Part shown: piece after piece, positions 1 to 7,004 of the stretch
Layout of the letters: every line of letters begins with the position of its first letter
Position numbering within the stretch: position 1 is the stretch's first letter
NCBI GenBank assembly: GCA_031278315.1
Contig: JAITKS010000433.1
Span: forward strand, 1 to 25,373
Length of the DNA: 25,373 nucleotides
Direction of reading: 5' to 3'
DNA from: Planctomycetaceae bacterium
Lineage (GTDB): Bacteria > Planctomycetota > Planctomycetia > Pirellulales > Thermoguttaceae
Translations under genes and position numbers: made by a program
The notes under the pieces: model-generated
Told to the model about the DNA's origin: nothing
Seen by the model: only the letters and a program-made list of their open reading frames with translations
The model's database searches: none

Positions 1-207
1 TTTTATTAACCACAGAGGACACAGAGACCACAGAGAAATCAGATTTTGTAATTTTAGATTTTAGATTTAAGTGAATTACTAAAAAATATTTTAGCCGGCG
101 GGAACGCAGGCGTCCCGCCAGCATTTTTTTTGTACAAAAAACGCCTAAAGATGCGGTCGAGACGACCGCGATCCAGGCAACAATAAATTATTACACTGAT
201 ATATTAC
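1..207. repeat. Interspersed repeat element, copy A1 (left end cut by window)
   Basis: Begins with a CACAGAG block (10-35), followed by an AT-rich stretch, a GC-rich imperfect hairpin at about 98-116, and a perfect 7-3-7 hairpin (GCGGTCG, AGA, CGACCGC) near 154-170. It ends in the inverted 19-bp end motif CACTGATATATTAC (194-207). Read in reverse complement it matches 8946-9184 almost base for base, so two copies of the same element face each other across 9 kb. No coding capacity is seen. The left inverted end presumably lies before the window. Confidence 0.85.
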
Positions 208-376
208 AAAATCTTCTTTCTCTGTGTTCTCTGTGTCCTCTGTGGTTAATAAAAAAATCGTAATTTATCAGTGAAATAATTATTGTTATCGGGAACGCGG
301 TCGTCTCGACCATATACCGTATATTTAGGTATTTTTTGTACAAAAACAATACCGGTAAGACACCGGCATTTTTCCT
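208..376. repeat. Second, degenerate repeat module next to A1
   Basis: An inverted CACAGAG block (CTCTGTG units at 219-247) ends in GTTAATAAAAAAA. It is followed by an end motif at 260-277 (GTAATTTATCAGTGAAAT) and a decayed copy of the GCGGTCG hairpin module at 288-312. The CTCTGTG block mirrors the CACAGAG block at 10-35, so 1-250 as a whole has inverted ends. The same order of modules is seen, reversed, at 22183-22300. Confidence 0.7.
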
Positions 377-1111
377 AAAATTATTTTTTAGAAATTCACA
401 ATATGAATGTTGTTGGATTTCATCTCTATAAGCAACGAAATTTTCAGAAAAATTTATTCAACTTCCCCCCTTGTGAGTTCAAAAAAACGATATAAAATAA
501 TTCTCTGATTAAGAATTAAATGTTCATGTTCTTTTTCAAGATAGGAAGTAATAGGATACGCAAGGTTGCGGTTAAAATAACTAGATCGTAGATAAATATA
601 TTACTTTTCTCTATTCTTTTTTTTGCGTTTGTTAAAGCAGAACACCACTCTCGGAACTAACCGATGTAAAAACGCAATGTATAATGTCTCTACTTTTTCA
701 GATGTCATACAGGCAAATATTGACAACAAGAATTAGTATCAAGAAATAGTATATAGTATATATAGTCAAAATTTATTTCTTGCAGCAAAAACTGAAATTT
801 CAAGTAAGAGGAATATACATCGAGTATGATTTAATTTTTCTTTTTGATTGGAAAAATAATAACGATTTCCAATTTACGTATTGTATTATGAATTTCAGAA
901 TTACAAGAGTGTAAAAGCCGGTTTTAATTCGGATCGGCGGCTCGAACTCGAACTGAAATTTAAGTGAGAGCAGTTTGAATTTTCAATATTGAGTACGCAA
1001 ACCGTTGAAAATAGAATCGGGATTAGGAACAATATTAAATTGGTTTTCTATCTGGTGTATCGTTACTAGATAAAACCAACAAACCTTAAAACTAAATTAC
1101 AGGTAATAATA
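377..1111. other. Long non-coding region upstream of asnB
   Basis: No ORF of credible length or composition is visible. It holds a C-tract (about 466-472) whose context resembles one at about 5932-5938. It also has two copies of a motif of the type GAAATTTAAGTGAGAG (about 789-808 and 955-971), also found upstream of other genes here, and an 8-bp inverted repeat ATTTTCAA/TTGAAAAT (979-986 and 1005-1012). A hairpin just before the gene is listed separately. The asnB promoter is probably here, but no clear -35/-10 pair stands out. Confidence 0.5.
1040..1079 (+). promoter_or_regulatory. Hairpin in the asnB leader
   Basis: TTGGTTTT (1040-1047) pairs with AAAACCAA (1072-1079), and after a 2-nt bulge ATCT (1050-1053) pairs with AGAT (1068-1071), leaving a 14-nt loop. 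It ends 32 nt before the asnB start codon. No U-tract follows, so it is not a simple intrinsic terminator. It could be an operator or an mRNA leader structure; the function is inference. Confidence 0.4.
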
Positions 1112-2776
1112 ATGTGTGGAATAATAGGAATATTTGATTTAAATGATTCAGTTGAAAAATTACGTTCTTGTGCACTTGACATGTCACGTAAAATTCGGCA
1201 TCGCGGTCCTGATTGGTCTGGAATTTATTCTAGTAAAAATGCGATTTTGACACATGAACGATTAGCCATCGTCGATCCGCAATCGGGCAAGCAGCCGTTA
1301 TACTCATCTGACGGTAAAGTCGTGTTAGCAGTCAACGGTGAAATTTATAATCATCAAAGTATTCGCGACAGACAAGCTAACTTCTACCAATTCAAAACGA
1401 AATCAGATTGTGAAGTGATCCTCTCACTTTACAAAGAAAAAGGCATAAATTTTCTCGAAGACTTAAACGGCATTTTCGCTTTTGCTCTTTACGATGAAAA
1501 CGAAAACGCCTATTTAATTGCACGTGATCATATCGGTATTGTTCCGTTATACATTGGATGGGACAACGCAGGTACCGTTTATGTTGCGTCTGAATTGAAG
1601 TCGCTGGAGGGATATTGCAAAATCATTAAACAATTTCCGCCGGGTCATTATCTTTATAGTAAAGACGGCGAAATGACACAATGGTATCATCGGGATTGGC
1701 GTAATTTTAACACGGTCAAGGAGGACGATACGTCGATAATTCAGTTACGGGAAGCGTTAGAGGCTGCGGTCAAACGGCAATTGATGACCGATGTACCGTA
1801 TGGCGTTTTGCTTTCAGGCGGTTTAGATTCGTCGATTGTGTCTGCGGTTGCAAAAAAGTTTGCTGCGAATCGTATTGAATCGGACGATAAACAAACCGCA
1901 TGGTGGCCAAGTTTGCATTCTTTTGCGATTGGTCTTAAAGGCTCACCTGATTTAATTGCAGCTCAAAAGGTAGCAGATTATATCGGGACGGTTCATCACG
2001 AAATTCATTTCACTATTCAGGAAGGTTTAGATGCAATTCGCGACGTAATTTATCATATCGAAACTTATGATGTAACAACGATTCGTGCATCAACGCCAAT
2101 GTATTTACTCGCACGAGTGATTCGGTCGATGGGAATTAAAATGGTACTTTCGGGCGAAGGGTCGGATGAAATTTTTGCCGGATATTTATACTTCCACAAA
2201 GCACCCGACGCTCAAGCTTTACATGAAGAAACGATCAGAAAATTAGATAAGTTACATCTATACGATTGTTTGCGGGCTAACAAATCGCTTGCAGCGTGGG
2301 GAGTTGAAGGGCGAGTTCCGTTTCTGGATAAAGAATTTATGGATGTAGCAATGCGGTTGAATCCTGATTTCAAAATAAGCGGTTTGAAAAATAGGATGGA
2401 GAAATGGTTTTTGCGAAAAGCATTTGAAGGATATTTACCTGAAGGTGTAGTGTGGCGTCAGAAAGAGCAATTCTCGGATGGTGTTGGTTATAATTGGATT
2501 GACACGTTGCGTGAAGTTGCCAATGCCGAAATTACAGACAAACAATTTGCTGTTGCGGCGGATCGTTTTCCTATTAATCCGCCGTTATCGAAAGAAGAGT
2601 ATAGATATCGTGTAATTTTTGAAGAGTTATTTCCGTCGAATACGGCGGCAGCAACGGTGCCGTCGGTGCCGTCGGTTGCGTGTAGTACGCCGATTGCGTT
2701 AGAGTGGGACGCCGCTTTTAAGAAATTAAACGACCCTTCAGGCAGAGTCATAAACGTACACAACGAAGCGTATTGA
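1112..2776 (+). CDS. asnB: Asparagine synthetase B, glutamine-hydrolysing
   Basis: Makes asparagine from aspartate, ATP and glutamine in the cytoplasm. The protein begins MCGIIGIF, exposing the catalytic Cys2 of the class II glutamine amidotransferase domain (about residues 1-200). The synthetase domain has the ATP-pyrophosphatase loop SGGLDSS at 235-241, then GEGSDEIFAGYLYFHKAP and GVEGRVPFLDKEFMD. Length is 554 aa, which I recall as the length of E. coli AsnB. The C-terminal motifs (QKEQFSDGVGYNWID, PSVACSTPIALEWD) also match the E. coli type, so this is the AsnB branch rather than the many paralogues used in polysaccharide clusters. The start is fixed by the need for Cys at position 2; only a weak AGG lies upstream. 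The gene stands alone, with 316 nt to the next. Strong resemblance to proteobacterial AsnB could reflect transfer, but this was not tested. Confidence 0.96.
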   Translation: MCGIIGIFDLNDSVEKLRSCALDMSRKIRHRGPDWSGIYSSKNAILTHERLAIVDPQSGKQPLYSSDGKVVLAVNGEIYNHQSIRDRQANFYQFKTKSDCEVILSLYKEKGINFLEDLNGIFAFALYDENENAYLIARDHIGIVPLYIGWDNAGTVYVASELKSLEGYCKIIKQFPPGHYLYSKDGEMTQWYHRDWRNFNTVKEDDTSIIQLREALEAAVKRQLMTDVPYGVLLSGGLDSSIVSAVAKKFAANRIESDDKQTAWWPSLHSFAIGLKGSPDLIAAQKVADYIGTVHHEIHFTIQEGLDAIRDVIYHIETYDVTTIRASTPMYLLARVIRSMGIKMVLSGEGSDEIFAGYLYFHKAPDAQALHEETIRKLDKLHLYDCLRANKSLAAWGVEGRVPFLDKEFMDVAMRLNPDFKISGLKNRMEKWFLRKAFEGYLPEGVVWRQKEQFSDGVGYNWIDTLREVANAEITDKQFAVAADRFPINPPLSKEEYRYRVIFEELFPSNTAAATVPSVPSVACSTPIALEWDAAFKKLNDPSGRVINVHNEAY

Positions 2777-3092
2777 ATTGTACTTTGTATTATGTATAAT
2801 TCTGCACCAATTGATTTGTTATCAGTGATCATCGAAATCGTGTTTCGGATGAATAGGTAACAAAATTAAATATCGGCAGCTTGATATTGAGATTTTTCGG
2901 TAATTCAATAATATGTAAAAAATCTGGTTTGACAAAAAGGTAATCGGTGATAATTCAGTAATTATCAATCTGATTATTTATTGGAAAGCAGATTTTACTG
3001 AACTGAATAAGTTTTTGAATTATTGAATTATTGAAAGTAATAGTCGAGTTGTAAATTAAAGTTTCTATAAAAAACAAAAGGGAGAACAAAAA
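2777..3092. other. Intergenic region with possible promoter/operator
   Basis: AT-rich gap between asnB and the DUF1080 gene, without coding potential. A TTGACA hexamer at 2929-2934 lies just ahead of a perfect 8-bp inverted repeat TGATAATT/AATTATCA (2948-2955 and 2960-2967, 4-nt loop). This could be a -35 box with an operator overlapping the -10 region, but the GATAAT inside the repeat sits only 14 nt downstream, shorter than usual. Low confidence. Confidence 0.3.
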
Positions 3093-3821
3093 ATGTTTAA
3101 AACATTTATATTGGGATTAACGGCAAGTATTTTGACATTGACTTCCGTTTCGGTTTGGGCGGCAGACAATGAATTGACATCAGAGGAAAAAAAAGACGGT
3201 TGGTTATTACTTTTCAATGGAAAAGATTATTCGAATTGGAAAAACAATAATGGCAAGCCGGTTGTTGCGAAGGTCGAAGAGGAAAGTATTCAGACGTATA
3301 AATGCGGCGGTTATATTCTCACGTATGACAAAGAGTTCAGCAATTTCATTTTGAAATGTGACGTGAAAATGAGTACACCGTGTAATTCAGGAATTTTTCT
3401 ACGGATAGAAAATTTGAATGATCCGGTTAATACAGGTTTTGAAATTCAGATTGCAACAACGGATCCCAAAGTCAAGCCGAGTGTTCATGATGTTGGTGCG
3501 TTGTATGACGTAATGCCGCCGACTAAAGTTGCAACGAATGGGGCAGGCAAGTGGGATCATTATGAAGTAAAATTTGTTGGTGAGAAAATAACAGTTGTAT
3601 TAAACGATATAGAAGTAATCAATGCGAATCTTGAAGACTATAAAGAACCGGGCAAACGTGCTGTAGAGAAAAAACACAAATTTTCAAAAAACGGAAAGCC
3701 AAGAGCGTTGACAGATTTTGCCAAAAAGGGATATATTGGATTTCAAGATCATGGTCATAAAGTCTGGATTAAAAACATAAAGTTACTTGAGCTGGACGCA
3801 AGCGGAAACAAACTCAAGTAA
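3093..3821 (+). CDS. Exported DUF1080 (3-keto-disaccharide hydrolase-like) protein
   Basis: A 242-aa protein with a signal peptide (MFKTFILGLTASILTLTSVS, cleavage likely after VWA near residue 23). A single DUF1080 domain fills the rest. The opening GWLLLFNGKDYSNWKN, the central CNSGIFLRIEN and the terminal GYIGFQDHGHKVWIKNIKLLEL are typical of this concanavalin-like fold. Known members hydrolyse 3-keto-glycosides or bind sugars, and the family is strongly expanded in Planctomycetota. It probably acts in the periplasm or outside the cell. A good Shine-Dalgarno (AAGGGAGA, 3078-3085) fixes the start. In other genomes DUF1080 proteins partner with Gfo/Idh/MocA enzymes that make 3-keto sugars. 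One is encoded at 23026 here, but 20 kb away, so a joint role is only a suggestion. Confidence 0.88.
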   Translation: MFKTFILGLTASILTLTSVSVWAADNELTSEEKKDGWLLLFNGKDYSNWKNNNGKPVVAKVEEESIQTYKCGGYILTYDKEFSNFILKCDVKMSTPCNSGIFLRIENLNDPVNTGFEIQIATTDPKVKPSVHDVGALYDVMPPTKVATNGAGKWDHYEVKFVGEKITVVLNDIEVINANLEDYKEPGKRAVEKKHKFSKNGKPRALTDFAKKGYIGFQDHGHKVWIKNIKLLELDASGNKLK

Positions 3822-3857
3822 ACTTTTTTTTCTCTAGTTTGAGTAAATTTCTAAAAG

Positions 3858-4070
3858 TGTAATATATCGGTGAGATATTTGTTTTTTCAATTTTTTGGTT
3901 TATGAATTTGAAAACTAACTTTATTTTTCACTTTATTTTTTTGGAATACGAAATACACGAAAAAACGAAACAGACAAAAAAATATAAAATAAAAATTTTT
4001 TCGTGTATTTTGTTATTTCGTGTGTTTCGTAATCTCAAAAAAACCAAAAAAATTCCACCGATATATTACA
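3858..4070. repeat. MITE-like element B1 with inverted ends
   Basis: Bounded by TGTAATATATCGGTGAGAT (3858-3876) and its inverted counterpart ATTCCACCGATATATTACA (4052-4070). The interior is AT-rich with inward-facing CACGAAA-type units (CACGAAAA near 3957; TTTCGTG around 4000-4030). The layout matches 4690-4879 and 24245-24420. A 65-codon reading frame inside is low-complexity Lys/Ile/Phe sequence and is not a gene. It sits between the convergent DUF1080 and pth genes. Confidence 0.75.
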
Positions 4071-4091
4071 GATTAATTATTAGAATTACTT

Positions 4092-4667
4092 TTAATTAGA
4101 GATTGTGCCGTTGTACTTATTCATTGCTTCTACGATATTATAATCGAGCCAACATTGTACAGCGTCGGCGGCTTTTTTTAGTGCTATTAACAATTCGGGT
4201 TTTTCCTTTTCTGTGAAATTCATTAACACGTAATCAGAAGCATCAATTCTTGCCGGCGGTTCACCAATACCAAATCTTAATCTTGCAATTTTTTCAGTAC
4301 CTAAAGCTCTTAAAATATCGGCTAAACCCTTTTGACCGCCGCTGCTGCCTTCGTTACGAAATCTTAATTTCGTGAAAGGAAGATTCAAATCGTCACACAC
4401 TATCAGAATATTCTCAAGCGGAATTTTGTAAAATCTAACTGCTTCGGCAACACTCGTTCCGCTGTGATTCATGTACGTAGTTGGACAAAGTAAAAAAAAT
4501 GTCTCGTTATTTTTATCCCGAATATCAACAAAATCACCGTGAAATTTTGATTTCGGAGAACAACCCGCATAACGCAATAAAAGCTCTGAAAGCACAAGAT
4601 AACCTATATTGTGCCGCGTCTGCCTATATTTCATTCCGGGATTACCAAGTCCAACAACTAATTTCAT
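4092..4667 (-). CDS. pth: Peptidyl-tRNA hydrolase
   Basis: Frees tRNA from prematurely released peptidyl-tRNAs in the cytoplasm. The 191-aa length is usual for Pth. It opens KLVVGLGNPGMKYRQTRHN, giving the substrate-binding Asn9 and catalytic His19 (E. coli N10, H20). PTTYMNHSG carries the conserved Asn and VCDDLNLP the conserved Asp. At the position of the E. coli HNG loop (H113, N114) this protein has Gln112-Lys113 (GGQKGL), a replacement of two usually conserved residues that may be lineage-typical. The next core motif, LRFGIGEP, is intact. No clear Shine-Dalgarno is seen. It lies downstream of rplY on the same strand, as in many bacteria, but a repeat element fills the 289-nt gap. Confidence 0.95.
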   Translation of the reverse strand: MKLVVGLGNPGMKYRQTRHNIGYLVLSELLLRYAGCSPKSKFHGDFVDIRDKNNETFFLLCPTTYMNHSGTSVAEAVRFYKIPLENILIVCDDLNLPFTKLRFRNEGSSGGQKGLADILRALGTEKIARLRFGIGEPPARIDASDYVLMNFTEKEKPELLIALKKAADAVQCWLDYNIVEAMNKYNGTISN

Positions 4668-4689
4668 TAGAACTCAAATCGAATATTTT

Positions 4690-4879
4690 TGTAATATATC
4701 AGTGAAATTTTTTTCGCAACAGTCTATTAGGACATTTTTTGTTGTACGTTTTTTATAACTCGAAACTCACAAAAATACACGAAAAACACGAAAGGTTTTT
4801 TTAGATAATTTTCGCATGTCTGTGAAATTTTCGTGAAATTTCGTGATCTCAAAAACAAAATTTCCGCCGATCTATTACG
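4690..4879. repeat. MITE-like element B2 between rplY and pth
   Basis: Left end TGTAATATATCAGTGAAAT (4690-4708), right end TTCCGCCGATCTATTACG (4862-4879). The interior has CACGAAAAACACGAAA (about 4778-4793) facing TTTTCGTGAAATTTCGTG (about 4827-4844). It shares interior stretches such as TTTTAGATAATTTTCG with 24245-24420, so these are two copies of one element. A further solitary end motif, TTCACTGATATATTG (4941-4955), abuts the rplY stop codon. Confidence 0.8.
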
Positions 4880-4956
4880 AATATCTATTACGAAATTTTA
4901 AAACTAATTTGAAAAATTAACTTGAAACCTTTGAGAAATTTTCACTGATATATTGT

Positions 4957-5589
4957 TTATTCTGATACTTCTTCTTCGGTCTTTTTTCTTCCTATAATTT
5001 CGGGTTCTGCGCTGTCTGCTGATTTTGTTTCTTCTTCGGACACTTCAATAGGTAATGCGCAAGTTACAATTAAAGTTGACGGATCAAGCAGCGACTTTAC
5101 ACCTTGCGGCAATTCAAGATCAGAAACGTGAATTGATTGATTAAAAGCAAGATGATTTATGTTGACAAGAATATGTTCCGGCAAAGAAGCAGCTTCACAT
5201 TCGAGTTCGATTTGATGTAAAACGTGTTTAATGACTCCGCCTTCTTTTGTACCGGGAGCTTCGCCTCGTAATTCGAGCGGTACGGTAACGTGAATTTTTT
5301 CGTGTTCACTTGCTCTTGCGAAATCAACATGTAGAATTTGATTCCCCCAAGTGTTCCATTGTACTTCTTTGATAAATGCTTTTTCCGAGATGTCTCCTAT
5401 TAGTTCAACGAATCTATTACCGTGTCTGACTACGATTTCGATTTCATCGGCAGACAATGTTAAACTTTGAACTGCTTGTTTATGACCGTAAAGAACAGCA
5501 GGAACATTGCCGTTATTTCGCAAACGTTTATTGCGTTTTTTTCCATACGAGTCGCGTAATTTCACTGATAATGTTTGTACTTTTGCCAT
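4957..5589 (-). CDS. rplY: Ribosomal protein bL25, long CTC form
   Basis: A 5S rRNA-binding protein of the large subunit. The N-terminal 5S-binding domain (about residues 1-95) has the usual RNNGNVPAVLYG and a closing VDFARASEHEKIHVTVPLELRGEAPG. The second TL5/CTC beta domain (about 95-190) contains ELECEAASLPEHILVNI and ends VTCALP. The tail (about 185-210) is rich in Glu and Lys. Length is 210 aa, as for CTC-type proteins and longer than the roughly 94-aa E. coli form. Start chosen at MAKVQTLSVKLRD, which fits the family; no Shine-Dalgarno is evident. It precedes pth on the same strand, a common pairing. Confidence 0.95.
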   Translation of the reverse strand: MAKVQTLSVKLRDSYGKKRNKRLRNNGNVPAVLYGHKQAVQSLTLSADEIEIVVRHGNRFVELIGDISEKAFIKEVQWNTWGNQILHVDFARASEHEKIHVTVPLELRGEAPGTKEGGVIKHVLHQIELECEAASLPEHILVNINHLAFNQSIHVSDLELPQGVKSLLDPSTLIVTCALPIEVSEEETKSADSAEPEIIGRKKTEEEVSE

Positions 5590-5987
5590 TTGTATTTTTC
5601 TAAAAAAATGTTGATTGTTTGAAATTGTTTGTAATGTTTTTTGTAATTTTGTATTTTTGTATTTTTGTAATATTTTTTTTGGTATCTGTTTTTTGGTATT
5701 TGTATCGTACTATATTGTACTATGAAATTCGGCGGGTTCGGCGATACGAGGGCGTATTAAGTAATGTCTGCATTCCGAGAGGTAATCAGGCGGCGGCTCA
5801 AATCGAAAATTAAAGTAAGAGCTGTTTAATGTGAGCGGCATATAATACGAATAAGATATAATTTACCATACACTCTCTTACCTATTTAAAATGGGGCGTA
5901 ATTATGATATATTTTCGCAGTCTTTCAAGTCCCCCCCTTTGTCTTCCGTTAAACTTCTATTCAACTCATGTACGAGTTGTGTAATAT
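5590..5987. other. Divergent intergenic region between rplY and the exporter genes
   Basis: Must hold the start signals for rplY (minus) and the exporter pair (plus). T-rich near rplY (5619-5710). A GC-richer patch at 5720-5800 leads into GAAAATTAAAGTAAGAG (about 5805-5821), a motif that recurs upstream of asnB and elsewhere. A C-tract lies at about 5932-5938. A 64-codon frame at 5619-5813 is Phe/Val-rich low-complexity sequence and I do not regard it as a gene. Confidence 0.4.
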
Positions 5988-7004
5988 GTGAAAAATATTG
6001 AATATATGAAAAAATTTTTTTTATTTCTTGTAAATTTAATTTTATTCGCCGCCTGTTATTTTGTTTACCAATATTGGAATTTAACAGACCCGAATATTCG
6101 TAACAATAATTTAGAATTTTATGGTAATGTTGAAATTCGGCGTGTCAATTTAGGGTTTCGTGTTTTCGGTAGAATTACAGAAATTTATTTCGAGGAAGGT
6201 GATATTGTCAAGAAAGGTGAAGTAATTGCTCGTCTTGATCAAGAGCCTTACGAAGATACAATTGCAATTGCGGTTACTCAAGTTGAAATAGCACGTGAAA
6301 ATTACGCCAAACTTGAAGCCGGCTATCGGCAGCAAGAAATCAAGCAAGCCCGTGCTGCTCTAAATGGACGAATCGCAACGCTAAACGTTTTAGAATCAGA
6401 TTTTAAACGTTCTCAACAATTAATTACAGATAATGTAATTACAATTCAGGAACTTGAATCGATTGAAGCTCGCCGTGATGAAGCAATTTCACAGAAAAAA
6501 ATTGCGGAAGAGAATCTTAATCTTTTGTTTGAAGGTTATCGAAAAGAAGAAATCGCAATTGCAAAATCTCAGCTTGCGGAAGCCAAAGCTAATTTGAAAA
6601 AGGCGGAAACTGTTCTTAAAGATACAGCTTTACTTTGTCCGAATGACGGCGTTTTGTTGACACGAGTTGAGGAAGTTGGAACGGTTGTAAATGCTGGTCA
6701 GATTGTTGTAACGATTTCGCTTAAAGATGCTATTTGGGTTTATGTTTATATTCCGGAAAAGGAATTAGGCAATATTGTGCCGGGAATGAAAGCGGAAATT
6801 TACACTGATACTCAACCGGACAAACCTTATTTCGGACAAGTTGGTTACATTTCGCCCGAAGCCGAATTTACGCCCAAGAATGTCGAAACAAAGGAGTTGC
6901 GGACTGCTCTTGTTTATCGTGTAAGGATTATCGCCGATAATTCAGAGTGCGGACTGCGGCAAGGCATGCCTGTAACTGTTCGTTTAGTGTTGAAAAATGA
7001 ATAA
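5988..7004 (+). CDS. HlyD-family membrane fusion protein, YbhG-like
   Basis: Periplasmic adaptor of an ABC exporter, anchored in the inner membrane. One N-terminal membrane segment (KKFFLFLVNLILFAACYFVY, about residues 8-27) is followed by a lipoyl/barrel-sandwich half (GFRVFGRITEIYFEEGDIVKK). A long coiled-coil hairpin follows, with the paired motifs GYRQQEIKQARAAL and GYRKEEIAIAKSQL (about 105-215), then the second lipoyl half and a beta-barrel (IPEKELGNIVPGMKAEIYTD). The GYRxxEI repeats and 338-aa length resemble E. coli YbhG. The longest frame starts at GTG (5988); an ATG at 6006 gives MKKFFLFL and is an equally good start. Its stop codon is directly followed by the ATG of the ATPase gene, so the two are co-translated. 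No outer-membrane factor is nearby. Confidence 0.9.
   Translation: MKNIEYMKKFFLFLVNLILFAACYFVYQYWNLTDPNIRNNNLEFYGNVEIRRVNLGFRVFGRITEIYFEEGDIVKKGEVIARLDQEPYEDTIAIAVTQVEIARENYAKLEAGYRQQEIKQARAALNGRIATLNVLESDFKRSQQLITDNVITIQELESIEARRDEAISQKKIAEENLNLLFEGYRKEEIAIAKSQLAEAKANLKKAETVLKDTALLCPNDGVLLTRVEEVGTVVNAGQIVVTISLKDAIWVYVYIPEKELGNIVPGMKAEIYTDTQPDKPYFGQVGYISPEAEFTPKNVETKELRTALVYRVRIIADNSECGLRQGMPVTVRLVLKNE

Noticed and set aside
2488..2832. 114-codon minus-strand frame over the asnB 3' end
   Set aside because: Antisense shadow of a confidently identified gene.
3822..3860. Intrinsic terminator after the DUF1080 gene
   Set aside because: Only a 6-bp stem (ACTCAA/TTGAGT) with the T-tract inside the loop rather than after it.
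3902..4099. 65-codon frame between the DUF1080 gene and pth
   Set aside because: Lies inside a MITE-like repeat and is low-complexity Lys/Ile/Phe sequence.
5619..5813. 64-codon hydrophobic frame between rplY and the exporter
   Set aside because: T-rich DNA gives Phe/Val-rich translation by chance; no ribosome site or family resemblance.
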